Notes: generated by a model not told the origin, from the letters alone. Counted from the first letter of the stretch, positions 43,904 to 53,585 are shown. The stretch: DNA of 64,000 bases from Streptomyces genisteinicus (GCF_014489615.1 NZ_CP060825.1:682001-746000); one strand, 5' to 3'. Numbers and translations are program-made.

Positions 43904-44506
43904 ATGCGGGATGCCGTCGTGATCTGGCGCCGGCGCCGCAGTCCGCTGTGCCGTCCCACGGATCTGGCGGAGGCATGGGTCGCCCTCGTCGCCGCCCTCC
44001 TCCTCGTCACCGCCGCCCCCGCCGTCGGCTGGCTCACCGGCTCGCTGACGGAGGATGCGCTCCGGCAGTCCCTCCGGGCCCAGCGGCACCAGCGCCATCC
44101 GGTCACGGCCGAGGTCACCGGGCCGGGCGGCGCGGCCGCGGCGGCGTTCCGCGACGACCCCGCGGCCGCCGACGGCCGGCACCGGGTCCGCGCCTCGTGG
44201 ACCGCCCCCGACGGCCGGGTGCGCAGCGGCACGGTGGCGACCGCGCTGCGGGCACCGCGCGCCGGCGACAGGTTCACCGTGTGGACGGACGCGTCGGGCC
44301 GTCCGGTGCCGCGCCCCATGGACGAGGAGGCCGCACGGGTGCACGCCGCGCTGGCGGGAGTCGGCGCCTGGGCGGTGTCCGCACTGCTCGTGGAGTCCGC
44401 CAGACGGCTGGTGCTCTGGCGGCTCGTCCGGCGCAGGTTCGCCCGCCTGGACCGGGCCTGGGCCGCCGCCGGACCGGACTGGGGCAGAACCGGCGCCGGG
44501 AGCTGA
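43904..44506 (+). CDS. Rv1733c-family membrane protein (paralogue)
   Basis: The 200-residue protein begins MRDAVVIWRRRRSPLCRPTDLAEAWVAL, a variant of the family signature that replaces N-P-L-x-R with S-P-L-C-R. It has a first membrane segment (about 23-45), an extracytoplasmic domain with VRASWTAPDGRVRSGTVATALRAPRAGDRFTVW, and a second segment (about 148-165). ATG 43904 follows GGAGGGGGTG. It shares the layout of the gene at 21910 but is clearly diverged. Function unknown. Confidence 0.82.
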   Translation: MRDAVVIWRRRRSPLCRPTDLAEAWVALVAALLLVTAAPAVGWLTGSLTEDALRQSLRAQRHQRHPVTAEVTGPGGAAAAAFRDDPAAADGRHRVRASWTAPDGRVRSGTVATALRAPRAGDRFTVWTDASGRPVPRPMDEEAARVHAALAGVGAWAVSALLVESARRLVLWRLVRRRFARLDRAWAAAGPDWGRTGAGS

Positions 44507-44635
44507 GCTGCCGGATGCCGTCAACTCCCGCCCGCCGCGCGCGCTACGGTGGGGCGACCCCCTTCGGGGGCGAGGAGGGCGTCCTCGCGCGGGCGCCGCG
44601 GTGCACGGACCACGAGGTGGGGGCAGAGCAGCACG

Positions 44636-47056
44636 ATGGCACAGGGCACGGTCCAGGTGACGCACACCGGCACATCGCGGTGGCGGCGCCGCACAGGTGA
44701 GTACGCCTCCCTCGCCGCCGCCCTGGAGGCCGCCGGCGACGGCGACGTCCTCACCGTCGCCCCGGGGACGTACCGCGAGAACCTGGTACTCAGCCGGGCG
44801 GTCACGCTGCGCGGCCCCGAGGGGTCGGCCGCCGGTTCCGTGCGGATCGCGCCCGCCGACGGCGTCCCGCTGACCGTGCGGGCCTCGGCGACGGTACTGG
44901 ACCTGCACATCGAGGGGCAGGACTCGGCCGCCCCGGCGCTGCTGGTCGAGGACGGCACGGCGGAGCTGGCCGACCTGAGGATCGTCACCCGCTCCGCGGC
45001 CGGCATCGAGGTGCGCGGCGCCTCCCGGCCCACCGTGCGGCGGTGCACCGTCGACAATCCGGCGGGTGTCGGCATCGCCGTACTGGACGGCGCGGGCGGG
45101 GTGTTCGAGGAGTGCGAGGTCGTCTCGGCCGGCCAGTCCGGTGTCTCGGTGCGCGGCGGCGCGCACCCGCGTCTGGAGCGCTGCCGGGTGCACCACGCCT
45201 CGGGCGCCGGGCTGTCGGTGACCGGTGAGGGCAGCGGCCTGGAGGCGCTCGGCTGCGAGATCTACGAGGTCAAGGGCACCGGGGTGCAGGTCACTTCGCG
45301 CGCCGCGGCCCACCTGACGGACTCGACGGTGCACCGCACCTCGTCCGACGGCGTCACCCTGGACACGGACGCCGTACTGACGCTCTCCGACTGCGACATC
45401 CACGACATCCCGGAGAACGCGGTCGACCTGCGCTCCCGCTCGGTGCTCACCCTGACCCGCTCCACCGTGCGCCGCTTCGGCCGCAACGGCCTGTCGGTCT
45501 GGGACCCGGGCACCCGGGTGGACGCCAACCAGTGCGAGATCCACGACAGCACCGGCGACTACCCGGCCGTCTGGGTGAGCGACGGCGCCACGGCCGTGCT
45601 GGACGCCTGCAGGATCCACGACGTGCCCGACGCGCTGTTCGTCCTCGACCGCGGTTCCCGCGCCGACGTCGTCGACAGCGACCTCTCCCAGGTCCGCAAC
45701 ACCGCGGTCTCGGTGAGCGACGGCGCCACCGCCCAGCTGGACGACTGCCGCATCCGGGAGGTGTCCACCGGAGCCTGGTTCCGCGACCACGGCAGCGGCG
45801 GCACCCTGGCCAACTGCACCGTCGACGGCGCCCAGACCGGGGTGATCGTCACCAAGGGGGCCGACCCCCTGATCGAGCGCTGCACCGTCAGCGGCCCGGC
45901 CGAGGCAGGCTTCTACGTGTCGGCCGAGGGCCGGGGCACGTTCCGGGGCTGCCGGGTCACCGGCAGCGGCGGATACGGCTTCCACGTGATGGACGGCTGC
46001 CGCACCACACTGAGCCGCTGCCGCACCGAGCGGTGCGCGCGCGGCGGCTACGAGTTCGGCGAGGACGACGGACCGCTGGTCGAGGAGTGCACGAGCGACG
46101 AGAGCGGCACGCTGCGCCCCGGCCCCGAGCGGGTGCCCGCCGTGCAGACCGCGCCCGTCTCCCCCGGCCTGCTCACCGCCGTCCCCGTGCAGAGCCCGGC
46201 CGCTCCGGCGCCCGCCGCGGCACCCGCACCGGCCGGGGAGCCGGCCCGCAGCCCGGACGCCGTGCTCGGTGAACTGGACGCGCTGGTCGGCCTGGACAGC
46301 GTGAAGCGCGAGGTCCGCACGCTGACGAACATGATCGAGGTGGGCCGGCGCCGGCAGGAGGCCGGACTGAAGGCGGCGTCGGTGCGGCGCCATCTCGTCT
46401 TCACCGGCTCCCCCGGCACCGGCAAGACCACGGTGGCCCGGCTGTACGGCGAGATCCTCGCCTCGCTCGGGGTGCTGGAGCGGGGCCACCTCGTGGAGGT
46501 GTCCCGGGTGGACCTGGTGGGCGAGCACATCGGCTCCACGGCCATCCGCACCCAGGAGGCGTTCGAACGCGCCCGCGGCGGGGTGCTGTTCATCGACGAG
46601 GCGTACGCCCTGTCCCCCGAGGACTCCGGCCGGGACTTCGGCAAGGAGGCGATCGACACCCTGGTGAAGCTGATGGAGGACCACCGGGACGCGGTCGTGG
46701 TCATCGTCGCCGGCTACACCGCCGAGATGGACCGCTTCCTGACCGTCAACCCCGGTGTGGCGTCGCGCTTCTCACGGACCATCACCTTCCGGGACTACGA
46801 GGCCGAGGAACTGCTGCGGATCGTCGGACAGCAGGCCGAGGAGCACGAGTACCGGCTGTCCGAGGGCACGGCGGAAGCGCTGCTGAAGTACTTCGCGGCG
46901 CTGCCCAAGGGTCCCGCGTTCGGCAACGGCCGCACCGCGCGCCAGACGTTCGAGTCGATGGTGGAGCGGCACGCGGTACGGGTCTCGGCACTGCCCGAGA
47001 CCAGCACCGACGACCTCACCCTTCTCTACGCGGAGGACCTGCCCGAACTGTCCTGA
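44636..47056 (+). CDS. Right-handed beta-helix repeat / CbxX-CfqX AAA+ ATPase fusion
   Basis: The 806-residue protein starts at ATG 44636. Residues about 20-490 form a right-handed beta-helix of many short repeats, each with a G-x-x-V/L-x-x-C-x-I core (AGIEVRGASRPTVRRCTV, TGVQVTSRAAAHLTDSTV), close to carbohydrate-binding and pectate-lyase-like folds. A Pro/Ala linker (about 510-540) joins it to a CbxX/CfqX-type AAA+ module: LVGLDSVKREVRTLTNMIEV, Walker A GSPGTGKT at 591-598 and Walker B VLFIDEAYAL with Asp654-Glu655. A SRF-type arginine region, NPGVASRFSRTITF, follows. The AAA module resembles EccA of type VII secretion. No esx or ecc genes adjoin. The combination suggests an ATPase that remodels a partner recognised by the helix; this is inference. 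Confidence 0.88.
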   Translation: MAQGTVQVTHTGTSRWRRRTGEYASLAAALEAAGDGDVLTVAPGTYRENLVLSRAVTLRGPEGSAAGSVRIAPADGVPLTVRASATVLDLHIEGQDSAAPALLVEDGTAELADLRIVTRSAAGIEVRGASRPTVRRCTVDNPAGVGIAVLDGAGGVFEECEVVSAGQSGVSVRGGAHPRLERCRVHHASGAGLSVTGEGSGLEALGCEIYEVKGTGVQVTSRAAAHLTDSTVHRTSSDGVTLDTDAVLTLSDCDIHDIPENAVDLRSRSVLTLTRSTVRRFGRNGLSVWDPGTRVDANQCEIHDSTGDYPAVWVSDGATAVLDACRIHDVPDALFVLDRGSRADVVDSDLSQVRNTAVSVSDGATAQLDDCRIREVSTGAWFRDHGSGGTLANCTVDGAQTGVIVTKGADPLIERCTVSGPAEAGFYVSAEGRGTFRGCRVTGSGGYGFHVMDGCRTTLSRCRTERCARGGYEFGEDDGPLVEECTSDESGTLRPGPERVPAVQTAPVSPGLLTAVPVQSPAAPAPAAAPAPAGEPARSPDAVLGELDALVGLDSVKREVRTLTNMIEVGRRRQEAGLKAASVRRHLVFTGSPGTGKTTVARLYGEILASLGVLERGHLVEVSRVDLVGEHIGSTAIRTQEAFERARGGVLFIDEAYALSPEDSGRDFGKEAIDTLVKLMEDHRDAVVVIVAGYTAEMDRFLTVNPGVASRFSRTITFRDYEAEELLRIVGQQAEEHEYRLSEGTAEALLKYFAALPKGPAFGNGRTARQTFESMVERHAVRVSALPETSTDDLTLLYAEDLPELS

Positions 47057-49458
47057 GCCTCGGGCCGCACCTGCCGGGGCACCGCCCGGGCGAGCCGGGC
47101 CAGCAGCTGGGCGCGCTCCTCTGCGAACGCCGGGTCGGCCTGGTAGCCGGAGTGGCCGAGTATCGGCTCGGGGAGCGGATGGCTCGCCGAACGGCCGTAG
47201 ACCACCGGGTCCTTGAGCGCGGCGCGGTCCACGTCGGGGTGGCGGCCCTCGGCCGGGATCATCAGCGGCCCGCCGATCGGGTCGGTCTGCCGCCACAGGT
47301 TGCGCCAGCAGTCGATGTCGCGGCGCAGGTCCCGCAGCGCGGCCGCCCCGAAGTACGCCGGGAACCAGCGTCCGTAGAGCCGCTCCAGCGGCGAGCCGTA
47401 CGTCAGCAGCGCCACCCGGCGGCGGGTGGCGGCCGGCAGCTGCCACACGGCCGACGCCGCCAGCACGCTGCCCTGCGAGTGGCCGGAGATGACGAGCCGT
47501 CCGCCGGTGCGGGCCGTCCATGTGCAGATGCGCCAGGTGAGGTCGGGGACGGCCCGCTCGGCGTAGCAGGGCGGGGCGAACGGATGGGCGGCGCGCGGCC
47601 AGTACGTGCCGACGTCCCACAGGATGCCGATGGTGCGCCGGGCCGAGGCGTCCCGGTAGGCGCGCCGCCCCAGCGTGACGAAGAGTATGAAGCCGAACCC
47701 GACGAGCCAGGACCCGAGCGCCTGCGCGGTGTCCGCGACGGACTCCACGAAGGGGCCGGCCCCGGCGAACGCCCGCCCCGGCACCTCCCCGCTGATCCAG
47801 GCCCCGGCGACGGCGCCCGCGCCGAGCAGCAGGGTGGCGCCCGCGAGGACGCCTACGAGGACGGGGGCGTCGTCCGTGAGCCGGGCGCGCGCACGGGTGC
47901 CGGCGATGCGCCGGGTGCGCACCTCGTCCGGCCGGTCCTCGCCGTACTCGCTCTCCACGACGGGGGCGAGACGGCGCGCGGCACGCCAGGTCCGCGCCGT
48001 CAGGAAGAGCGCGGGCAGCAGCAGGAGGACCAGCAGCACGGGGATGACGGAGGCCTGCCAGCTGAGCAGTACGGGCGGGCCGGTGATGGTGGCGTGCGGG
48101 CCCATGCCGGGGGTGCCGGGGCCGTCGAGCCAGTCTCCGACCCGCTGGGCCACCCCGCCGGTCATCACCCCGCCGAGGGCGCAGGCGAGCATCGCGACGG
48201 CCGGCCCGCCGAGTCCCCGCAGGGCGGCGCGCGGATGGCGGGCCCTGCGGTGCAGCACCGCGGCGGCCACGGCGAGCGCGACGACCAGGCCGCCCTGTAC
48301 GAGGGTGATCGCGCGGAAGGCCGCGGCCTCGCCGGGGAGGCCGCCCGAGGACGCCCAGGCGTCCCGCGACCAGGAGGCGTACACCGCGCCCAGCAGGAGC
48401 AGGCCCACCGCGGCGCCGGGGAGCACGCGCACGGCGACGCGGTCGGCGCGGGCGTCGGCGCGCCGCTCGCTGCGGCCCCTGCGCAGCACCACCCACACCA
48501 CGGCCGAGGCGGCGAGGACCAGGGCCGCCGCCAGCAGCGCGCCGAGGACCGCGGGCAGCGTGTCCGGGGACTCCTGGTCGTGGCGGACCGCGGGGACGGT
48601 CACCGCGGCGGCCACGGTCAGGAATCCCGCCGCGGTGTGCGCGGCGCGGAGCCGGGCCACGAGCCGTCGCCCGTACCAGAACCCGGGACGGCCGAGCGCC
48701 GGCCGCACGACCTGCGGGCGCTCCGGTTCCGCCGCACCGCCGGGCGGCACGGCGTCCGGGGTGGGGGCGCACGCCTCCTCGTCGAGGTCGTCGTCGTCCG
48801 CGTCGTCGGGCGGGAAGCCCTCCTCGCCGGTCGGCGGACGCTGCGACTCGTACGCGCTCCAGGTGCGGTTGGAGAGGTACCAGAGCAGGGTGACCAGCGC
48901 GGCGGGCACCACCGCCGCCAGCGCGAGACGGCGTCCGGGCTGCGACCACCAGCCGCCCCGGTCGGCCGAGAGGAAGCCCAGCCAGGCCCGGTCCCCCGCG
49001 CATCCGGCGGAGCCCGCGCACTGCCAGGCGACCAGGTCGAGGGCGACCGCGCAGGCCGCGGCCGTGAGCAGCACGGTGAGGCTGAGCGCGATCAGCCGCA
49101 CCAGCACGCCGTAGAGGCGGGTGGTGCGCCGGCTGCCGCGGGCCCGCGGGCGCATCCAGTGCGCCAGGTTGGCGACCATGAACGGCAGGAGCAGCAGCCA
49201 CAGGGCCCGGGCGCCGTTGCCCGAGGTGAGGTTGGACCAGCAGTACGCCTCCGGCACGGGCCGGTCCGTGTACCGCTCGGGGTGGCGTTCGGCCTCGGCG
49301 TCGTCGGTGCGGCGGTGCACGGCCGCCTTGGTGTCGCCGGTGATCCGCACCGTGCGCGGGTCGCCGAGCATCTCCTCGGGGGTGGCTCCGCCGACGCCGT
49401 GCACGAGCAGTTCGAGGGCGGGTCCCTCGCCGTACGGTGCCTGGTGGGCAGGGTTCAC
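47026..49458 (-). CDS. Large polytopic membrane protein with C-terminal lipase-like domain
   Basis: The 810-residue protein begins at GTG 49458 with ALELLVHGVGGATPEEML, an alpha/beta-hydrolase-like strand and oxyanion loop. About nine membrane segments occupy residues 85-600, with an acidic loop (DDADDDDLDEEA). The C-terminal region holds the nucleophile elbow LVISGHSQGSVLAASAVWQL and a later LGHSGY that may supply the histidine. The hydrolase fold is thus split by the membrane part. The substrate is unknown. The 3' end overlaps that of the beta-helix/AAA gene by 31 bases on the opposite strand. Confidence 0.75.
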   Translation of the reverse strand: MNPAHQAPYGEGPALELLVHGVGGATPEEMLGDPRTVRITGDTKAAVHRRTDDAEAERHPERYTDRPVPEAYCWSNLTSGNGARALWLLLLPFMVANLAHWMRPRARGSRRTTRLYGVLVRLIALSLTVLLTAAACAVALDLVAWQCAGSAGCAGDRAWLGFLSADRGGWWSQPGRRLALAAVVPAALVTLLWYLSNRTWSAYESQRPPTGEEGFPPDDADDDDLDEEACAPTPDAVPPGGAAEPERPQVVRPALGRPGFWYGRRLVARLRAAHTAAGFLTVAAAVTVPAVRHDQESPDTLPAVLGALLAAALVLAASAVVWVVLRRGRSERRADARADRVAVRVLPGAAVGLLLLGAVYASWSRDAWASSGGLPGEAAAFRAITLVQGGLVVALAVAAAVLHRRARHPRAALRGLGGPAVAMLACALGGVMTGGVAQRVGDWLDGPGTPGMGPHATITGPPVLLSWQASVIPVLLVLLLLPALFLTARTWRAARRLAPVVESEYGEDRPDEVRTRRIAGTRARARLTDDAPVLVGVLAGATLLLGAGAVAGAWISGEVPGRAFAGAGPFVESVADTAQALGSWLVGFGFILFVTLGRRAYRDASARRTIGILWDVGTYWPRAAHPFAPPCYAERAVPDLTWRICTWTARTGGRLVISGHSQGSVLAASAVWQLPAATRRRVALLTYGSPLERLYGRWFPAYFGAAALRDLRRDIDCWRNLWRQTDPIGGPLMIPAEGRHPDVDRAALKDPVVYGRSASHPLPEPILGHSGYQADPAFAEERAQLLARLARAVPRQVRPEAQDSSGRSSA

Positions 49459-49661
49459 GGGCGCGGCTCGCTTTCCGTTCGGCGGCGGGGAGTGGGTGCG
49501 GCGTCGTCCGTCCAGAATCCCGGACCGGGGGCCCGCGCCGCACGGCTCTCACCGAATCTCCCCGCCTCGGTGCGGCCGAAGGTTCGTGCGAGGATGGGGC
49601 ACTTGTCAGCGGACGCGGTGCGTGAGGCCACGGTGTCGACACGGAAGGAGCCGGCCCGACG

Positions 49662-50570
49662 GTGACGGACAACCAGAATCTCCTCGCGGAGCAGCGGCGC
49701 TCCCTGATCCTCGACGAGGTCCGCAGGCGTGGCGGGGTACGGGTCAACGAGCTCACCCGGCGGCTCGGCGTGTCCGACATGACGGTGCGGCGCGATCTGG
49801 ACGCGCTGGCCCGCCTCGGCATGGTGGAGAAGGTCCACGGCGGGGCCGTTCCGGTCGTCGAGGCGAGCACCCACGAGCCGGGGTTCGAGGCGAAGTCGTC
49901 GCTGGAGCCGACGGCGAAGGAGGACATCGCGCGGGCGGCGGCACGCTTCGCGGTGCCGGGCAGTGCCATCGCCCTGTCGGGCGGCACCACGACGTACGCC
50001 CTGGCGCACCGCCTGCTGGACGTGCCCGATCTGACGGTGGTGACCAACTCCCTGCGGGTGGCCGACGTGTTCCACGCGGCGCAGCGCCCGGGGGCGGCGG
50101 GCCCGCGCCCGGGGGCCGCGACCGTGGTGCTGACGGGCGGGGTGCGCACCCCGTCGGACGCGCTGGTCGGCCCGGTCGCCGACCAGGCGATCCGTGCCCT
50201 CCACTTCGACGTGCTCTTCATCGGAGTGCACGGGATCTCGGTCGAGGCGGGCCTGTCGACGCCCAACCTGGCGGAGGCCGAGACCAACCGGCGTCTGGTG
50301 GGAGCCGCCCGGCGGGTCGTGGTGGTGGCCGATCACACCAAGTGGGGCACGGTGGGGCTGAGTTCGTTCGCCGGGCTGGCCGACGTGGACACGCTGGTGA
50401 CGGACACGGGGCTGTCGGCGGCGGCTCGCGCCGAGGCCGCCGAGCACCTTCCGGCGCTCGTCGTGGCCGGGGAGCCGGCCGAGGACTCCCCCGGCGCGGA
50501 CGGCGGGCCGCCGGGACGGGCCGGGAGCGGGGACGGCGGGGCCGGCGGGGAAGCGGACGGGGAGGGCTGA
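49662..50570 (+). CDS. DeoR/GlpR-family transcriptional regulator
   Basis: The 302-residue protein, from GTG 49662, has the DeoR helix-turn-helix LAEQRRSLILDEVRRRGGVRVNELTRRLGVSDMTVRRDLDAL and a sugar-phosphate-isomerase-like sensor domain (ALSGGTTTYALAHRLL, VVTNSLRVADVF, FIGVHGISVEAGLSTPN, VVVVADHTKWG). Such proteins respond to phosphorylated sugars. The last 40 residues are a Gly/Asp/Pro-rich tail. A small SRPBCC gene follows after four bases. No sugar-kinase genes adjoin, so the regulon is not evident. Confidence 0.92.
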   Translation: MTDNQNLLAEQRRSLILDEVRRRGGVRVNELTRRLGVSDMTVRRDLDALARLGMVEKVHGGAVPVVEASTHEPGFEAKSSLEPTAKEDIARAAARFAVPGSAIALSGGTTTYALAHRLLDVPDLTVVTNSLRVADVFHAAQRPGAAGPRPGAATVVLTGGVRTPSDALVGPVADQAIRALHFDVLFIGVHGISVEAGLSTPNLAEAETNRRLVGAARRVVVVADHTKWGTVGLSSFAGLADVDTLVTDTGLSAAARAEAAEHLPALVVAGEPAEDSPGADGGPPGRAGSGDGGAGGEADGEG

Positions 50571-50574
50571 GCCG

Positions 50575-51030
50575 GTGGCCGTCTTCCGGATCGGGCGTAC
50601 GACGGAGCTGACCGCGGCCGAGTGCTGGCGGCGTGTGACGGACTGGCCGGCCCACGCCGCCGGGGTGCCGCTGACCTCGGTCTCGGTGACGACGCCCGGA
50701 CCCGCGGGCGTGGGGACGGTGTTCGTGGCCCGTACCGGTGCGGGCGGGCTGGGGTTCGACGACCCGATGGAGGTCGTCCGCTGGGAGCCGCCCGCCGCCG
50801 GCCGCCCCGGGGTGTGCCGGCTGGAGAAGCGCGGCCGGGTGGTGACGGGGTGGGCGGAGATCGAGGTCCGTCCGTCGGCCGCCGGCTCGGTGGTGCTGTG
50901 GGTGGAGGACCTGCGGGTGCGGGGGCTGCCGCGCGCCGCGGACCCCCTGCTGGCGAGCGTCGGCCGGGTGGTCTTCGGCGCGGCCCTCGACGGGCTGCTG
51001 TCGGGCCGCTCCGGGAGCCGGGGCCGCTGA
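50575..51030 (+). CDS. SRPBCC-family (START-like) protein
   Basis: The 151-residue protein begins at GTG 50575, four bases after the DeoR stop. It shows the START/Bet v1-like order of strands and helices: AVFRIGRTTELTAAECWRRVTDWPAHA, then GVGTVFVARTG, VVRWEPP and SVVLWVEDLRV with a long C-terminal helix. These proteins form a cavity for hydrophobic ligands, and in Actinobacteria are often lipid or polyketide handlers or orphan proteins. Function unknown. Confidence 0.8.
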   Translation: MAVFRIGRTTELTAAECWRRVTDWPAHAAGVPLTSVSVTTPGPAGVGTVFVARTGAGGLGFDDPMEVVRWEPPAAGRPGVCRLEKRGRVVTGWAEIEVRPSAAGSVVLWVEDLRVRGLPRAADPLLASVGRVVFGAALDGLLSGRSGSRGR

Positions 51031-51072
51031 CCCGGGCCGGGGCCGTCGGACGCCCCGGGGTGCGGGGCGGTC

Positions 51073-52257
51073 TCAGCAGGGCCACTCGCCCGTGTCGAGG
51101 AAGGCCTCGATCGCGGTCGTGTAGGGACGGATGTCCAGCCCCTGGTCGGCGAGCCAGGTGTCCGAGTAGTACTTGTCGAGGTAGCGGTCGCCCGGATCGC
51201 AGATCAGGGTGACGACGCTGCCCCGCTCCCCCTTGCCGAGCATCTCGGCGACGATCTTCAGGGCGCTCCACAGTCCGGTGCCGGTCGAGCCGCCCGCGCG
51301 GCGCCCGATGGCCTTCTCCAGGGTCCGCACCGCCGCGATGCTGGCCGCGTCGGGGACCTTCATCATCCGGTCGATGGCGCCGGGCACGAAGCTCGGCTCC
51401 ATACGGGGCCGTCCGATGCCCTCGATGCGGGAGCCGCAGTCGCTGCGGGCGTCCGGGTCGTGGCGCGTCCAGCCGTCGAAGAAACAGGAGTTCTCCGGGT
51501 CGGGGACGCAGATCCGGGTGTCGAACTGCATGTAGTGCACGTAGCGCGCGATGGTGGCCGACGTGCCGCCGGTGCCGGCGGTCGCCACGATCCACGCGGG
51601 CTCGGGGTACCGCTCCAGACGCAGCTGCTGGTACACGGACTCGGCGATGTTGTTGTTGCCGCGCCAGTCGGTGGCGCGTTCCGCGTAGGTGAACTGGTCC
51701 ATGTAGTGGCCGCCGGTGCGTTCGGCCAGGAGCGCGGACTCCTCGTACATGCCGCGCGGGTCGTCGACGAAGTGGCACTGCCCGCCGTGGAATTCGATGA
51801 GCCGGATCTTCTCGGGGCTCGTGGTGCGCGGCATGACGGCGACGAAGGGGACGCCGATGAGCTTGGCGAAGTACGCCTCCGAGACGGCGGTGGAGCCGCT
51901 GGACGCCTCGATGACCGGCTTGCCCGGCCGGATCCATCCGTTGCACAGGCCGTACAGGAACAGGGAGCGGGCGAGGCGGTGCTTGAGGCTGCCCGTGGGG
52001 TGGGTGGACTCGTCCTTGAGGTAGAGGTCGATGCCCCAGTCGTCGGGGAGCGGGAAGCGCAGCAGGTGGGTGTCGGCGGACCGGTTGGCGTCCGCCTGGA
52101 CCTTGCGGACGGCTTCTTTCAGCCAGCTGCGGTAGCGGGCGTCGCTGCGGTCGACGTCCACGGTGGCGACCGGACGCCCGCCGTCCGCCCCGCCGGCGCG
52201 CCCGGCGGACGCGTGGTGCGGTCCGGGTGCCGTCACCGGATTCTCACTCGTGCTCAT
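51073..52257 (-). CDS. PLP-dependent cysteine synthase-family enzyme, Cds1-like cysteine desulfhydrase
   Basis: The 394-residue enzyme has the fold-type-II PLP lysine Lys92 in [16 protein letters not shown], the substrate loop [19 protein letters not shown] and the phosphate-binding [12 protein letters not shown]. The wording [26 protein letters not shown] and the long C-terminal region with [17 protein letters not shown] match the Cds1 group (M. tuberculosis Rv3684), a cysteine desulfhydrase releasing sulfide, rather than CysK/CysM. ATG 52257 is chosen because AAGGAA lies nine bases upstream and sequence before it is unlike the family. Confidence 0.88.
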   Translation of the reverse strand: MSTSENPVTAPGPHHASAGRAGGADGGRPVATVDVDRSDARYRSWLKEAVRKVQADANRSADTHLLRFPLPDDWGIDLYLKDESTHPTGSLKHRLARSLFLYGLCNGWIRPGKPVIEASSGSTAVSEAYFAKLIGVPFVAVMPRTTSPEKIRLIEFHGGQCHFVDDPRGMYEESALLAERTGGHYMDQFTYAERATDWRGNNNIAESVYQQLRLERYPEPAWIVATAGTGGTSATIARYVHYMQFDTRICVPDPENSCFFDGWTRHDPDARSDCGSRIEGIGRPRMEPSFVPGAIDRMMKVPDAASIAAVRTLEKAIGRRAGGSTGTGLWSALKIVAEMLGKGERGSVVTLICDPGDRYLDKYYSDTWLADQGLDIRPYTTAIEAFLDTGEWPC

Positions 52258-52453
52258 CTGTGCCGTTCCTTGCCTGGGCCACCAGAGGTCCCGTACGGCC
52301 CCCTGAGCCAACAGTAAGCCCCTCACCTGGGCAAACGTTCACTTTGGGCATCCATAGGCGGGACTTGTGGCCGATGTGCGCCAGGCGTACTGGCGCTCGG
52401 GGGTCCGCATGTGCAGACTTCCTGTTGGAAACGCTGCAAGGGGGGCGGACATC

Positions 52454-52777
52454 ATGTCGACCGCGGAGTCTGACTTCAGTGCCACGGGCGTGCGCATCGA
52501 GCGCTGGCCCCGTTCGCTGACCCGGGCCGGACAGGTGCGGATCAAGGACGGCCGGCTGGCTCTGCTGACCAGTTACGGCCGCATCATCGACAGCGCGCCG
52601 GTGCGCGCGGTCACGGCCGGCAGGCCGTGGTTCGCCGGGGACGACAGCACCGTGGCGACGGTGAACGGCCGCCGCTACCGCCTCACGATGGGCCAGCGCG
52701 GCCGCAGGCCGGACGCGAAGCTGCTCGCCGGGCGCTTCCTCGACGCGGTGCGCGGGGCGGGCGGCGGCAAGGCCTGA
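52454..52777 (+). CDS. Small hypothetical protein
   Basis: The 107-residue protein starts at ATG 52454, preceded by the strong site AAGGGGGG; an upstream GTG at 52367 has none. It contains SLTRAGQVRIKDGRLALLTSYGRIIDSAPV and RYRLTMGQRG, a strand-rich pattern, and is basic at the C-terminus (RRPDAKLLAGRFLDAVRGAG). No membrane segment or signal is seen. I do not recognise a family with certainty; a short PH-like fold is possible. Confidence 0.65.
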   Translation: MSTAESDFSATGVRIERWPRSLTRAGQVRIKDGRLALLTSYGRIIDSAPVRAVTAGRPWFAGDDSTVATVNGRRYRLTMGQRGRRPDAKLLAGRFLDAVRGAGGGKA

Positions 52778-52958
52778 CGGGCGCGCGCCGGAAGGCCGCG
52801 GTTGCGGGCCCGACGGCCGTGGTCCACGCTGGTTCCACATCACTCAGGGTTCACCGGCGGTCACGCTGCGATCCAGCCCCGCCGGCCTGTTCAGCAGGCG
52901 GCCGACTGCTGGATCTCTTGTCTCGTCTTCTTCCGGACTATTTCGGGGAGTCGCAGCC

Positions 52959-53477
52959 GTGATCAGCCAGCCCAGCAGGCACTGCACGGTGGAGCTCCAG
53001 GCCCTGCCGTCGCGGATCGGTCAGGTCCGCAGAATCATCTCTGCGCAACTGCGCTACTGGCATCTCGATCCTCTGATCGACCATGCCGCGCTCGGTGTCA
53101 CCGAGCTGCTGACCAATGTCCACCGGCACGCGTCGCCGGACAAGAGGTGCACCGTGGACGTCGAGCTGCTGCTCGACCGGCTCACGGTCTCCGTCCAGGA
53201 CCACGACCCGCGCCTTCCGACCGTCTTCGACGCGGACTCGTCCTCCACCCACGGGCGCGGTCTCGCCCTGATCGCCGCCGTCAGCGAGAGCTGGGGCGTG
53301 CGGCCGCGGGGCGGGGCGGGGAAGGTCGTCTGGTTCACCCTTCCGGCGGATCCGCCGGTGGTGTCCCTGTCCGCCTACCCCGCCGTGTACGGGGCGACCA
53401 CGACCGGCCCGCTGCCGAAGCTGCCCGAGGTGGTCATCGAGCGGGCGGCGACCGCCAGGTCGGCCGTCGCCGGCTGA
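52959..53477 (+). CDS. ATP-binding protein, anti-sigma factor-like (GHKL kinase)
   Basis: The 172-residue protein, from GTG 52959, is a compact HATPase module of the RsbW/SpoIIAB type. Its N-box is LGVTELLTNVHRHA, its G1-like segment SVQDHDPRLP replaces the usual D-x-G-x-G, and STHGRGLALIAAVSESWG is the G2 box. A 35-residue Pro/Ala tail follows. The family is very large in Streptomyces and regulates sigma factors or other targets by phosphorylating STAS proteins. The STAS gene at 3039 is far away, so pairing cannot be claimed. Confidence 0.88.
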   Translation: MISQPSRHCTVELQALPSRIGQVRRIISAQLRYWHLDPLIDHAALGVTELLTNVHRHASPDKRCTVDVELLLDRLTVSVQDHDPRLPTVFDADSSSTHGRGLALIAAVSESWGVRPRGGAGKVVWFTLPADPPVVSLSAYPAVYGATTTGPLPKLPEVVIERAATARSAVAG

Positions 53478-53513
53478 CCCGTCGCCGGCCGACCCGGCAA
53501 CGGGAGACGGGAG

Positions 53514-53544
53514 CGGCGGGCCGGACACGTTCCGGCCCGCCGCC
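53514..53544 (+). terminator. 12-bp perfect stem-loop after ATP-binding protein gene
   Basis: GCGGCGGGCCGG (53514-53525) pairs with CCGGCCCGCCGC (53533-53544) around ACACGTT, 37 bases past the stop codon. Confidence 0.75.
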
Positions 53545-53585
53545 CCACGTCCGGGCCTGTGCGCCGTCCGGAAACCGCCCCCCTC

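Noticed and set aside
43601..46684. A 1027-codon minus-strand frame opposite the beta-helix/AAA gene
   Set aside because: No domain or ribosome site is visible, and the opposite strand carries an unmistakable AAA+ module.
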